A stretch of DNA of 64,000 nt from NCBI RefSeq assembly GCF_958979055.1, contig NC_084898.1, positions 1,064,001 through 1,128,000 on the forward strand, in the 5' to 3' direction. Each line of letters opens with the position of its first letter. Positions within the stretch are counted from its first letter, which is position 1. The notes beneath the pieces were generated by a model. The model saw nothing but the letters and a program-made list of their open reading frames with translations. It was not told where the DNA came from and did not search any database. The translations under genes and the position numbers were made by a program. Below are positions 34,335 to 47,087 of the stretch, one piece after another. Source of the DNA: Alnus glutinosa. Lineage: Eukaryota > Streptophyta > Magnoliopsida > Fagales > Betulaceae.

Positions 34335-35227
34335 ATTGATCAAGAGGACAAGGACAACGACAAAGTAGGAAAGCCGGTAATTTGGACTGACAATGCGTGC
34401 GTTTGCCAGATTGCTTACAGTTTAAGGACCAATGGTTCACTTTTCAAAGGAAGGCATCTTGATTATTTTTAAATTGTATGCAAGTCTTTTTAAATTCTAA
34501 TAATTATTTTTAAATTATATAGTTGGCATTTTATCAAAGTAAATAAGTATTTATCAATTTTTAAATCAAAAATATATACGATAGATAATGAATTAATAAA
34601 TATTTAGCTAGAAGAGCTAATAAATTTGGATATGGTTTTAGGATGAGAATCACTTGTTATTTAGACAATCTAATAACAGAAGGTCTTAACACAAAATCTT
34701 AACCATTTAATTTAAACAAAAATTCTTATAATTTGAGGAAATTTACTTTGTAAAATATATAAGGAATTTTAGAGAAGATATTCTTATCTATTAGTTATGT
34801 TTATAAGAAATCATTTAACTTATCACATAAATATCACATTAAAAAAAAATATATGTTTTTATGAGTCTTTTGTGTTTTGAGAACAAAAAAAATAAAAGAT
34901 GGATAACAAAAATTTTGATTTTGATTTTACATAAAGAATTATCCTTTTAATTTTATCTTGTTATCTTATATAGAAAATGTTCTCATTATTATGTGGTTTG
35001 TGCGACAAAAACCTTTTATCACACGTCATAAGGTTACGTCATGAAGCTATTCTTTTTTTCTTCAAAGCAATGCCATGAAATTATTCCTATCGAATCGTTT
35101 AAGCATCATAAAAAGCTTCCATCATATCACATATTAAAAGACATTTTATTCTATTAAATGGTCAAACGTCAAAGTGTGGCTAGAAGCTTCCATTACACGT
35201 CATGAAAACCATTTATTCTAAGGTTTA
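34335..35227 (-). promoter_or_regulatory. TRE-A upstream region, source of the inverted copy
   Basis: Matches 16,469-17,237 in reverse. AT-rich, no coding content. It is the natural upstream region of TRE-A, so the copy at 16.5-17.2 kb is taken as derived, since no trehalase exon follows it there. Confidence 0.6.
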
Positions 35228-35655
35228 GGTATCACAAAAAGTCTTATTTTTCTATTGGTTATTTATGAATTGACATAAAAATTTATAAATTATTAGATTT
35301 TGAAAGAAACTAAATCTTAGATTCTGAAAAAACTTATACTTTAAATTCTGAGAAAACCTAGACCTTTTAGATTTTAAAAAAACTTAGACATGTTTGAGAT
35401 AAATTTTTTTGATTCTTTGTTCATTCAATAATATCGTTTAAATAGAAGGAATGCAAAATTTAGACTTTAAGTAGAACTCTTTAATGACACCTACTTGGAA
35501 ATAACTCACACTCGGCTAGAAGATAAACTCCTATACGACTTAGAGTTTCACCCCTTACATACATATAAATGCACCGCAGTGCTACAACCCAACTGATTCT
35601 AACATTTAATTCTAATACCACACCGACACTAATAATAAAGATAAAACAAAATACA
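35228..35655. other. AT-rich intergenic DNA
   Basis: Imperfect repeats of TTAGATTTTGAAAGAAACTA type near 35,290-35,390. No gene recognised. Confidence 0.4.
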
Positions 35656-36454
35656 AGATTACAATATGTAATCAACTACATGAGTACCATATGTAATCCG
35701 ACTACAACACTAACATATAATAAAATGTAAAGATAGATACTAACTTATTAGTACTCCTAATGCAACACTCATTTCACAACAAAACCCACATTATTATCAT
35801 AACATCCCATTGTTTTACTTTTTTCCTGATGTGTCCGTACAATTATTGAAGATTAGAAACTAGCCGCGAGAGAGAGGGGCTCAAAAAGTCCTCAAGCACA
35901 TGGAAATGATAAAAAGGAATAAAGCTTTTTGACTAATTTAACTCAACCTGCTGACAAATTCAAATACACCCACCGCACATAATCCTCCACTGACCTACAC
36001 ACTGGTCAACAACAATCGACAGTCTACTGAAATGTAGCCTTCAAACCATTCATATCCAGCTTAATTAGCAATGTATTGTTCGGTCTTGAGGCCATCCAAA
36101 CTCCTCCAAAAAAGCTAAAACAACCCCATTTGACCAGCCAAAACCAGTCTGCAAACTCCTCCAAAAAAAGTATATGGTCTTGAGGCCATCCAAACTCCTC
36201 CAAAAAAAGCCAAAACCAGTTTGCAAATGCAACAGATAGACCATTTCTTATGTAACATGAATGTTCATAGTAGCAAGCGATCCGTATCAATCAAACATGA
36301 ATATTACTATTTAGTAGACTGTTGTACGATTGTCATACAACTTGATAATGTAACAGTAAAAATCAGCCATTGGATCAGCACTTTATAAAATATGTATATA
36401 TATATTAAGGATTGATTTTTACTGCCACATCATCTCAATTGTACGACAACCATA
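35656..36454. repeat. tandem duplicate of the TRE-B 3' flank
   Basis: This ~800-bp unit repeats at 36,455-37,040: shared TATGTAATCAACTACA, CTTATTAGTACTCCTAATGC, CCTGATGTGTCC and AACTCAACCTGCTGACAAAT. It includes a copy of exon 11 and, at its end (36,298-36,454), a truncated copy of the intron 10 MITE. Confidence 0.85.
36066..36240 (-). pseudogene. stray trehalase exon 11, itself partly doubled
   Basis: Matches exon 11 (stop side AGCAATGTATTGTTCGG, then the GFGWSNGV and FLEEFGWP segments in reverse). Within it part of the exon is repeated (36,170-36,240) with a deletion. No exon 10 lies upstream in register, so it is a leftover of the flank duplication. Confidence 0.8.
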
Positions 36455-36599
36455 TAATATGTAATCAACTACAAGACTACCATATGTAATCCAACTGCAA
36501 CACTGACATATAATAAAATGTAGGAATAGATACTAACTTATTAGTACTCCTAATGCAGCATTGACTTCGCAACAAAAGTAGATACTATGACATGCTAAT

Positions 36600-36627
36600 C
36601 CCTCACTTTATTATCATAACAACATTC

Positions 36628-36670
<43 letters not shown>
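36600..36670. repeat. (AT)n microsatellite
   Basis: An AT dinucleotide run of about 20 units inside the second flank unit, absent from the first unit. Confidence 0.9.
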
Positions 36671-36671
<1 letters not shown>

Positions 36672-36948
36672 CCTGATGTGTCCATACAACTATTGAAGAT
36701 GATAAGAAACAAGCCGGGAGAGGCTCAAAAAAGTCCTCAAGCAAAGGTGGAATTTAAGTGGTTTTCATTATGAGTAAAGCCCATGGAAATGATAAAAAGA
36801 GATGAAGCTTTTTGACTAATTTAACTCAACCTGCTGACAAATTCAAATACACCCACCGCACATAATCCTCCACTGACCCACACACTGGTCAACAACAATC
36901 GACGGTCAACTAAAATATAGCCTTACATACCATTCATATCCAGCTTAA

Positions 36949-39900
36949 TTAGCAATGTATTGTTCGGTCTTGAGGCCATCCAAACTCTTCCAAAAAAGCC
37001 AAAACAACTCCATTTGACCAGCCAAAACCAGTCTGCAATGCAACATATCCAAAATGAAAAACATTTAGATCAGGAGGAAGAAAATAAACAGACCATTTCT
37101 TTTGTAACAGGAATGTTCATAGTAGCAAACAATCCATTTCGATCAAACATGCTTTCCAGAAAAGTTTAATGAATACCTGGGGTACATATTTACCTCCACC
37201 TCCAAATTCTCCACACTTTGACACATCATATTTTTCATGCATTGTGCCTGTTTTCTTATAGGCAGCATAGTTGGTTCTGATCCACCTCACAGCAATGTCT
37301 TCGGCCAATGAACTTGCTTCTTTTGATCCAGATCTAGCTAGACCTTCAACTATCATGTGTTGAAGCGGGGCCCAACCATTTGGAAAGTCCCTATTGTACA
37401 AGTTGTATAAGGTCATGGACTACTAAATGAAAGAAAAGGGTATTGTAATATGCAAACAGTGAAGATTAATTTTAAACTGGTTACTAACCATTGTTCTCCT
37501 GAATTTCTCAAAGAAGTTGCAATCCCAAAAGCACCAAGAAGGCCAGAACTTTGGAAGCTTCTCAAGACTTTCTCCATCAGAGAAGGATCTTCATATATGT
37601 AAAAAAACACAAGCATTCCTAGTATTCATCAACGTGCAACACAAAATAGTACAAGTATATGTTGCAAAAGTAATCTGCATTCAAAGTTTGAAATGAAGCT
37701 ATATATTTCATTTATTTATACCCAAGAAATACATTGGGTGAACACTTCAGAATAATTCTCAGCAGGGGGTTCAAATTATCCTTCCATGATGGCTTATCTA
37801 TATCAGCAACTCAGGCCAACATAACCTCATTCCCAGGAAGTATTATTACTGAAGGAATTGTGGAAAGAGTGCACCCGTTTCCTGTCCTTGATTGCAGTTA
37901 CATCTGTACTATTACTTAGGGATCAATGCTAGTAACCTAATAAACAACTCAACACAAATTGGGATAGGCTTTGGAATTTCTAACAGAAAAACAATGTTGC
38001 CATTCTTATTATTATCTGTCAGTCAATTGCATATGTTTCAGAAAAACCAAGCTACTCATGAACAGCTCCAGCTTTGCACATTCACTAGCCTAAGCAATCT
38101 GACCCGAGCTAAAGTTATAATTTTAGCTATCAGAGGAGCAAGAGAGAGCTAAGCTGAACTCAGTTGTGACTAAATTATGGTGAACCAAAGAGGTCTGTGC
38201 TATTCTGCTAATAGCAGAACAACTTTAAACAACTTGCAAGAACCTGACACACTTATATAAATTCACATACCAATATTAACTTAGAGCAAAATATGATGTC
38301 CATGTTCGTGGTTTGTTAAAGTCACTAATTGAGGCCGTAGAAGTAGGAGATCAGAACCGTGACTGGAAATCTAAATGTTGTAGCGCTTTTATTTGGTGGG
38401 ACATTATCTCACTTTCAAATATAACCTTCTTGAACTTTTCAGGAGTTCAAGACTTATAAATAGCCCCCTTAATTAGACCAAGATACGAGCAAACTTAGCT
38501 CCAAAAAGAAGATTCAACTTATCAACATGAGCCCATTTGGACTGGGACAACTGAGTTTGTATAGAGCTCAAGCTTGCATCATAAAAGTTCAACCAGGTCC
38601 TCAACCCAAGACTGATTAGCTATGCTTGAACAGCCAATCACACCATTTGGCCTATTTGTAAACCTAATCCTGTTGGACATTAAGAGTAACAAACCTGAGT
38701 AGAATGACTCAATCCACAAAGGAATAAAATTTGAAGCGAACACATTCTGATTCTGGTTGCAAGCTTTCCAAGTTTGAGTTCCCTAAAAGTATGAAAATGA
38801 AGAATCAGGAGAACTGCAGAAGAATTACTAACTTCAGACACCACAAACATTTGTATCGAGACTCCACCTCACATGTACTATCATTGAGCCAGTAATCAAG
38901 CCATTGTCCCATCTTTGCATTCCAGAAAACAGATTCCATTGCCTTCTGTCTGGCTTGAGAAGCTTTCAAGAAGCTCTCAGAAGTGCTATAATCTCCAGTA
39001 ATTTTTGCAAAGAAGGAAATGTCTAGTTCCATCTGAACCAAAAAGTACCAGAACTCTAGTAATGTTAACGGGTTACTGATTTCAAGGATTCTATTTAAAA
39101 GTGTTATGAGACATACCTTGAGTATAAATGCATTTAAATCAACAGGTAAAACTGATGTTGTAGCCAATGTTGTGAAATCCAAGGGATTCCTGTGAGAAGA
39201 AAGCTAAACCCTTACCACTTCATTAAACAACTAGTAAATATCCAAAAGCTCAAATTTGAGAAGCTCTAAGCATATTTCAAAATTTAGGCAGCGGAATCTA
39301 ATAGTTCTGATATTTCAATCACAGAAGACTTGGAAAGACCATGCTTTTCAACTGAGCTCATGAGACTTCGTTTTGCATGCTCATTAGTCCTTAGCACTTC
39401 CCTCATTCGTTTATATCAATAAAGAATTTCTGGCTAGAATTCATGCTTATGAACACAAATCAGCACTCACCCATGAACCCCTTTTTCTATATGCATTGCC
39501 TTCAGAACCTCCCAAATAGACTAACTAATTTGATGTGCAGCAACTACTTCAAGGGCATCTCACTCTATAATAGATTATACAATATATTAAAGTAGAGAAA
39601 ATTTCCCCCAATTGTAAGGTCATTAGGATACCCAGAGTATTAAAGTTGGCTGCAAACTAATTTGAACTTGGCCTGAATTTTAACTGTTTGGAAGTTGTGA
39701 ATTTGCAAGAAACAAAAATCATAGACTTCTTCAAATTATACATAGCACAACAATGTAAGATGGAACTCTAACTTATCGGCATTGATATGGAAAAAGCAAA
39801 AAAAAAAATAGGTATCAGTACAGATGATTAGAATTCTCAAGAGCAAATTATTACCTCATCCATCTTGTGCTAAAATCCCAGCCAGACTCAGCGGTTGAAG

Positions 39901-42900
39901 CCACTTCACGGAAGAATTGCTGTTTTGCAGAAATACTTGAGATATTGGAAGCAGATTCCTTGTCCTGTGAGATAAAAACCAGTTAAAGATTCACCTGTCA
40001 TCTTCTCCACAATTTATACATAAAACATATCCTATGCTAAGGAATGTAAGCTTGAGAGAAGGACACACAATGATTGAAGATTCAGGTCTTGGCTTGTTCC
40101 ACATTGCATAATACCTATTTAAAGTGTGACTGGATGAATGAACATCATGAATAGTCACCTTATGTATTCCTATTGACAGCAGAAAAGGAAAAAGTAAAAA
40201 AGTTAGGCCATGGAAAATAAATCTAAGAAAGAAATTTAAACATAGTTCCACTCCAAAAAACAAAGAAAAGGCAATCAAGAGACTAAGTAAAATATATCTT
40301 GTTGTACCTGAACTCCAAAAGTGATACTCTTTGAGCAGTGCAGGGAGAGATTTTTTAACCAATTGCATATCGCCAGTCCTATTGTATATCTCATAAACCA
40401 TAGAACTCAGGAGGGGAGGCTGGCTGCCAAAGGTAACCCCAACTTTGTGGTTTAAATCCAATAGAGCAATTAGAAATTTAGAATGCAGATGAACTTATGT
40501 AAAAGATATTTGTTTAAGTGAGATTTATAAAACAAAATGTCAAGGGAAAAAAACAAAAAAGAAAACTTGAGAATCAGGTGATTAAGCCACAAAGTGTTAT
40601 ACACATGCTGAAAGCTTTATTGCCCAATTTAAAAGAATGAAAATGTATATGCATCCTCGTATCTTTCAATTCAAGACAAGTTGTAGACTATTCATTTTAT
40701 ATATCATGAACAGATAGCAAAAACAGTTTAAATTTAAGATTCCGACTTTATATTAATGGCCTGAAAAAATTTATAAGGGATGATTATAAAACACTTCTGA
40801 AGACACTGGGTTAACTTTTTCTTAAATCGGTTCTCTTTCTCGCAATGGTGAGTTCGTCGGGTTGGTGGTCAGTTGAGTCAAAGGAGTTTGCTTTGTCGGT
40901 GGTGGGTGGTTTCACAAGCATTAGGATCCATGAAAAACGCAAAGGAGTGACGAGGTCCATTCTTATAGGCAAAGATGAGGCTACTTGGTTGCTTAAGTCT
41001 TTTCATGATCTGGTTACGGTTCATAATTGTAGAGTGTTCGGGAATCAATCTGTTTCGGGCTTTCCTCGGATTCTTGCGCAGCAATGCACCAAGAGGCATG
41101 GTTACTTTTTGACCATAAAAGAATTTGAGGGTAGAAGAAGGAAAGGTTCTGTCTTGGTGCCTAAAGGGAAATTTGGTGAAGGGTGGAAGCGTTTCGGGGA
41201 GGAGCTTCGTTTAGCTTTTAACAATTTGCATGTTGGCAGTACAAGCTACTCGAAGCATTTACAAGTAAAGGAAGTGTCACAACCTAAGCCTCATTCCGAG
41301 ATGAGGAGGAGCTTTGCTGAAGTTCTGAGAGCTTCTCTGCCGGAAGATAAGGCATCATATTCTGTTACGGAGAAAGATATCTAGGCCCGGGCGACATCTC
41401 CGGCGAAGGGCTGTCGTAATCAGGCGCTTTTAACGGCAAAGTTGTCTACGGCAAAACCTGCTGTGATGAAGATAGAAAAGATGGTGAAGGCTTTTCCGGT
41501 GAAGGATAATTTATAGATGACAACTCCGACGACTCTCTCTGCTTTGTCGGAAAGAGAGTCTGCTTCAAGCCTAAGGGGTAGGGTGGCGGGCTCTAGCCCC
41601 TATATGTTGCCCTCTACGTCACGCAAGTCACATTTCGGTGATTGCCTTGATCTACACAGCATCAAGAAGACGTTGGAGAAGTTGCAAGTGGAAATTGGGA
41701 ATTGTCTGAAAGGTTTGCACCTGCTGGAAGATGATTTGATGGGTAGTGGCCCAAAGTTTCCCGGTCCTAACTCTTTACCCAAGACCTAGTCTAATTCCTT
41801 GGGCTCCAGACTTCCTCCACCCAAATCCATGATGCCCACAAGCCCCTCTTCGACCAGAGGTCCTTTAGAGACAGCCCAACTATGTAAAGGTAAAGCCCCT
41901 ATGCAGTTTCCCATCAAGAGGCCCAAGATTATGATTAAGACTAAGGCTGGTTCGGTTCTTCGTCCTATTCCAACTCCCCATTTCTCATTGGACACCGGTG
42001 CTTCTACTTCCGCTATATAGTCGGAGTCGTTAGGTCTGGGTTCTGCCATTTCGAAGTCCGCATTTAGACCAGGCTTTTCTGGCCGGGTTTATCAACGTCG
42101 GAAATTACGAAATCATCATTCTTCGGCTGTTTGGAAAGTTAAGCAGGGGCAGGCCAAACCGGATGCGGGAACAAGTCAGAGCAGGGAGAAGGACGCTGTT
42201 TCTTCGATGGTTGGGGAAGAGGACACCTCTCCGGCGTCAAAGGAGGTGTTGTGTAGTGGGGAAGGAGAGCTGAAAGTCTTGTAGTTAGCCAATAGACAGT
42301 CGGAGGAGTTAGCAGTCACAAATCTTGGGTTGGAATCAGATGGCTCTCGTCAGTCTAGGTTCAGCTCATATGCTTCTGTCATTGGAAAATGAGATACTAG
42401 GGCTTTGTCTGAAGATGGTGGAGGTTTATTGTTGGCTCCTCAGGCATCTAGTTCGCAGTTGTGTGCTGTATTGGGTAATTTTGGGTTTAGTGTGGATTTA
42501 GTGGATCAGAGGCATGAAGAAGGCAGTCTTGACTCTTGAGCTGGTGATTTTTCCCACAGAAGAAGGCAAAGTGGGTATTGAAACAGGAGCAATTTCAATG
42601 GGATCTCAAGTGGAGAAATGCCTCTGGGAAGGGACAAGAGACAAAATGAAGATTGGGTCTTCTTTTAAAGGCGGTGGCTGAGGAGGAAGCTAATCTAGAA
42701 TGTTCTTTGAATTTGCTAGAGCATATTCCTGAAGGCCTCTTGCTTCAAGACAAGGTAAGGGATGGTAAGGGGGAGTTAGAGAGTATTGAGCCGATGGTCA
42801 TTACTCCACTAGCAGTGGAAGGTGAAGACGGGCAGAGGGTGTCACCTAGATGGTGGTGGAAAGAATCAAGAGGTTTTATCCAATTATTGAGCTATCTTGT

Positions 42901-45609
42901 GGTCGTTTCGACGGAAAAGATGAGCCATTTGTTCTAATCAGTACTTCATAATAAGAGCTCACCTCAAAAACACTCTTTTTAGAAGGGTTCCAAACTAACC
43001 TGTCACCCTCTCCATATCGAACATAAGAGGAGTAAATCCGATCGAAGAAAGAAAGAACTATCTCTATCACCCAATCCTAGATTTGCCTCGTAAAAAGAAC
43101 ATTCCATTGAATAACTCCATTATGAACGACCAAGTTATCATCCACCATCGCATCTTTGTTCCTCGCAATACTAAACAGGACTGGAAAGCACTGCTTCAAA
43201 GAACTATCCCCACACCACCAATCATGCCAGAAACTAATAAGTGACCCATCCCTCACCTCAAAATGAACAAAATTGTAAAACTTCTCTCATCCCCTCCTAA
43301 TGTTTCCACACACCCACTCCATAGGAACCCGATACCTCTTTCGAACACCACCCACCCTTTAGGCTCTCAAATTTTGCATCAATTACCAATCGCCATAAAG
43401 CCTCTCTCTCCCTGCCATATCTCCACAACCATTTACCCAGAAGAGCTTGATTAAACTGGATGAAGTTGTGAACTCCCAACCCACCTGAATGCAAAGGAGT
43501 ACAATTCATGTTCCATTTCACTAAATGAAATTTGGCCTCATCTCCAATACCACCCCAAAGAAAAGCCTTTTGAATCTTATCAAGACGATTAGCCACCCTC
43601 ACAAGAATCGGAAACAGCAACAAGAGATATGTAGGAAGATTGGGGCGCGTCAGTTGGGTATGGTCGTGATAAAGAAGCTTGACAGTTAGTTCCATTGTGT
43701 TTATTGTGGTGTATTTGGCGGGAACGAAATGCGCGGCTCTTTGAAGATATAGAGACATCAATGGTGGAGCTAAGGAAGCGTTTGCTTAATACGTTGTATA
43801 TTTGGATAGCGCCCCATCATTGCTTGAATGCTTTTACTTTTGTAGACTTTTTAAATTTATTCTCTTCTCGTCCCATTTAGGGGATGTCTTGTATACTTCC
43901 TGTGTATAAAGGTTGTGCCCCTCTGCGCTTTTTTTGAATTGAGTTACAATTACCCATAAAAAAAAAAAAAAAAAAAAAATTATAAGGCTTATGGCCTTAT
44001 AGCCTGCAGCATATATATGGCGTTGTAAGCTTTTAGACAACAAGTCCTCATTATTAACAATCTGACTGCACCACTATTTACCTAATAAGGGCTATGTGAA
44101 ATGAAACTCAACGTGCATCAAGCTTGTTGACTATTAAGAAATTGAACGACAAAGAAATAATTTTTATTTTCGTTTAACATAACAAGGAAACTGGAAAGAA
44201 AAAAGGGAAATGATATTTATATCATGTAAAAGAGCACAAGCCAATGACAATTACCGCAATATTTAATTTAAGTCAATAAAAATGCCATATATTCAAAATG
44301 AGGAAGATAATTAAGAATCAACAATACGGAATACAATGGCACATAAAATACAATAAAACAACACAAGCAAGAAATAAAAGAAAAGTTACCTTCTGTTAGT
44401 GTAATACGCCCTTGCACCATTAAGAACATGACCATATTGTTCTATGAAGTGAATAAGATTAGTCACAATTCCTTTTGCAGTCTCATACATCTTACTTGCT
44501 AGCAAGCCCCTGCACCAAAAATAGACATCAATCTTGATCCCATTAAGGAATGCTCCACATAGCCCCTTTCTCACCCAACAATGGAATCGAAAACGGAAAA
44601 TAAATAAATCACTAGCTAAGAAACAAGTCCCCCTAGGAAGAAAATGAACAGAAAACAACTCTTGCTCCCTACTGACTATGGGTCCAGCATTAGCATTCAT
44701 GCTGCTTAATTACACAGGAGCTTCAAACAAATGCATTAAACTCCTACAGTTGCTATGTATTAGAATCTGGATCACCAAGTTCTATTAACCCTTTATAGGA
44801 ATTTAATTAAACCATTTTTTTTTCAAACCAGTGCAGAAATTTTTATAATCACCATGCATAATGCATTAGAATCTGAATCACCAAGTACTCTCTACCTTAC
44901 ATAGCAAAAACACTCAAGATCCCCACCATTAATCGAGAACATTTACAATATATGATCAAACCCAAACGCAAAACACAAAAAGTTAACAGAAAACTCACCT
45001 AATTACCCAATAAGAATCCCAGTAATAGACCTCTCTAAACCGTGACCCAGGAATTATAACAGGCTTGGGCAGAGGAAGCAAAGTAGAAAACTCTGGCCGC
45101 TTCACGACCTCATCAGATACCTTCCTACTCAAATTCTTCCACAAAGCATGCACCTCCAGAGCCCAGGCTCTCACCTCCTTACTCTTCACATTTGGCAAGA
45201 ACCCCTCCGGCTCCGGTACAAAATCCACTGGCTCAGCCTGCACCATATCATCCCCTGCGCCCTCAAAGTACTCCTCTATAAACCCATTTAACTCCTTAAC
45301 CGATACCGACCCGTTTCCAGACTTTGGAAGCTTATCAAAAGCCTCCTGAGTCTTGGACAACTCGAACTTCAGTGAGAGATCAACGTAACGTTTTGGGTCA
45401 AATTGTGACGCTCCAAAGGTGCGGAGAGCGGTTTCTTGGACACGTTCGAGGAAGCTGACCAAAGGGATTGTGGGAATCACAGGGCCTGTAGTGTTGGAAC
45501 TGCAAGATGACAAAGATTCTGCGATATTCATGGCTATCTGTACTAAGAAAAACGCTGCTAAGGATATCAAACAGAGTTTATAAAAACTACGAGCTTGAAA
45601 GCCAAACAT
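36949..45609 (-). CDS. trehalase TRE-B, near-complete gene, 11 exons, exon 9 acceptor altered
   Basis: Same exon lengths as TRE-A: 44,999-45,609; 44,390-44,509; 40,308-40,423; 40,069-40,169; 39,855-39,964; 39,117-39,189; 38,868-39,032; 38,695-38,782; 37,489-37,594; 37,177-37,390; 36,949-37,032 (stop TAA). The product would be 595 residues with all GH37 motifs: [22 protein letters not shown] (read from exon 5), [16 protein letters not shown] and GGGGKY (GGGGEY in TRE-A). The residue before signature 2 is Glu (SGEQW), where TRE-A has Gln. The exon 9 acceptor reads ACATAT instead of ACATAG. The next AG, at 37,590-37,589, would start the exon at 37,588 and delete two residues in frame. Intron 2 is 4 kb because of a LINE. 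The 5' flank differs from TRE-A, so expression may differ. Probably active if the alternative acceptor is used; otherwise exon 9 skipping would shift the frame. Confidence 0.85.
40845..42935 (+). pseudogene. LINE ORF1 in the intron 2 element, broken
   Basis: The first frame (40,845-41,384) begins [20 protein letters not shown] and contains [20 protein letters not shown] and [15 protein letters not shown], typical of the N-terminal part of ORF1 in this plant LINE group. It stops at TAG. Further frames follow at 41,517-41,789 and 41,799-42,020 (Ser/Pro-rich), and a last one near 42,653-42,935 whose end, read one frame over, gives RFYPII and [12 protein letters not shown]. No functional product. 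Confidence 0.7.
42936..43645 (-). pseudogene. inverted LINE reverse transcriptase C-terminal piece
   Basis: On the minus strand the frame from about 43,640 reads [20 protein letters not shown], then [30 protein letters not shown] and [11 protein letters not shown], the usual end of the LINE reverse transcriptase. After frameshifts it reads [20 protein letters not shown], the start of the zf-RVT region. Sequence on both sides is in the opposite orientation. Confidence 0.85.
43646..43979 (+). pseudogene. LINE ORF2 tail, 3' UTR and poly-A
   Basis: [17 protein letters not shown] followed by [13 protein letters not shown] is the conserved end of ORF2. Then comes a stop, the 3' UTR and the A-run. 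Confidence 0.8.
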
Positions 45610-46105
45610 GGCAATTGGCAGGAGGAGATCGAATCTTTGGAATCAGAGTACGCGGAATGTGGAATGGAAACAGGGGGAGACATGTTTGATGATGGCAATT
45701 GCCACTATTTGTGTCTAAGTGGGCTCCCTCTCAAGCCAAGTAGGAGTCTGGGAAGACTACGATCATCTTTTTCTTTTTCTTTTTTCTTTTTTAAGTTTAC
45801 TAGCCTTACCAAAATTTAATTGTGATTCACCTCAAATTTAATGATAATTTTAAAAATTACATCAATTTTAAGGAAAAAAAAAGAATAAAAATATAGCCTC
45901 TAAAATTACTCTTAGCTAAAGAGAGTATCGAACAATGCTAAAAGTTTATTTTGTGTTCTCCTAAAAATAATGTGACTTTTAAAGTTATTATTAGGCTTAT
46001 GATTGATCACTATTAAATTTTAATCGAGTAATAATCTTAAAACCACATCTTTTCTAGACATTTTTCAACATTTTTAAATCGTTTTGACAGGTTTGTAACA
46101 GCTCT
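45610..46105. other. TRE-B upstream region
   Basis: Shares only short similarity with the TRE-A leader (GAATCAGAGTACG) and none with its upstream region. No clear TATA box within 100 bp of the ATG. Confidence 0.4.
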
Positions 46106-46480
46106 TTTTGCTACTATTGCTAGGAGGATTTATGAGAAGAAATGCTATGATTTTTGAAAGTGTCTTTGAACATCCAAACAAGACTTATGCATATGTAGTC
46201 AGATTGATGGATGATTTCAAGAGATGTCTCAAGGGCGAAGAGTTATCCATGTCTAAGCAGCCTGATGTTCCAGTTATTTCTTGTTAAGCAGGAAGTTTTG
46301 CACTTCAGTTCCTACTCTTTTGTTCATGTGGCGAGAGTCTCTAACGAATCAGCTCTTGTCTTTGCTAAAACAACAGTTGTTTCTTTTTGTGATGATACTT
46401 GGTTTGATCAAATTCCTTTTTGTATTTTTGAATTGTTACTATGGAACAGAGAGTTCCTGGATCCTAAAAATCCATTGTAA
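46106..46480 (+). pseudogene. LINE RNase H-like 3' fragment
   Basis: Reads GGFMRRNAMIFESVFEHPNK, then after shifts FSSYSFVHVARVSNESALVF and LLLWNREFLDPKNPL before a stop. The VHVAR.SNE.A segment is typical of the RNase H domain at the end of plant LINE ORF2. Only the last ~120 codons remain. Confidence 0.7.
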
Positions 46481-47087
46481 TTTTTGGGATCAATCCTTTT
46501 AATGAAGATTTTCAAAGCATTGTTCCAAAAAAAAGAAAAATCATATCATTTTCAGAGATACACAAGAAAAATTTCTAAAATTACTCATGTCAAACCACCT
46601 TCTTCTTTCTTCTTCCTTTTTTTTTTTTTTTTTTTCTATTTTTTTCTTTATAGATTTTATTTTAAAAGACATTATTGGCACTAACTCGTGTCACCGACAA
46701 AAATAAATAAATATATATATATATATTCTACCGCCCCTTTGGCCAAAAATGATTTAGTTAAACCAATCATAAGGCAGTCACCCCTCCGAGTCATAAAGGT
46801 CGTTCAATCACCTTTAATAGCAAAAAAATAAAAAACAAACTGAGAGTGATTTTTAAATTTTTATTATTTTTTATATTTATATTTTTTATTGTAAAACACA
46901 CATCATAACATGATTAATGGTGACATGGCATTTGACAGTTTCTTCACAAAAAAAAAAAAAAAATAGCAGAAGTTGAATGCATTAACCCTTTTTTTTTCTT
47001 GCCACAGTGAGCTGCCAGCAAACTTTTATACTCCAATAAACTTATTGGAAATCGGTGTAACCACGTAACTAATTTTACATTTTTCCC
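46481..47087. other. AT-rich spacer
   Basis: A T-run near 46,613-46,635, a short AT run near 46,710 and an A-run near 46,948. Nothing recognised. Confidence 0.4.

Larger units (their letters stand above)
40779..43979 (+). mobile_element. LINE insertion in TRE-B intron 2, rearranged
   Basis: Flanked by TTATAAGG at 40,771-40,778 and 43,980-43,987. It ends in an A-run of about 20 preceded by the LINE 3' tail (TTGTATACTTCCTGTGTAT). TRE-A intron 2 has the uninterrupted site. The element lies antisense to TRE-B. It holds ORF1, then an inverted piece of reverse transcriptase C-terminal sequence, then the ORF2 tail in the original direction. The endonuclease and most of the reverse transcriptase are missing. 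Confidence 0.9.
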
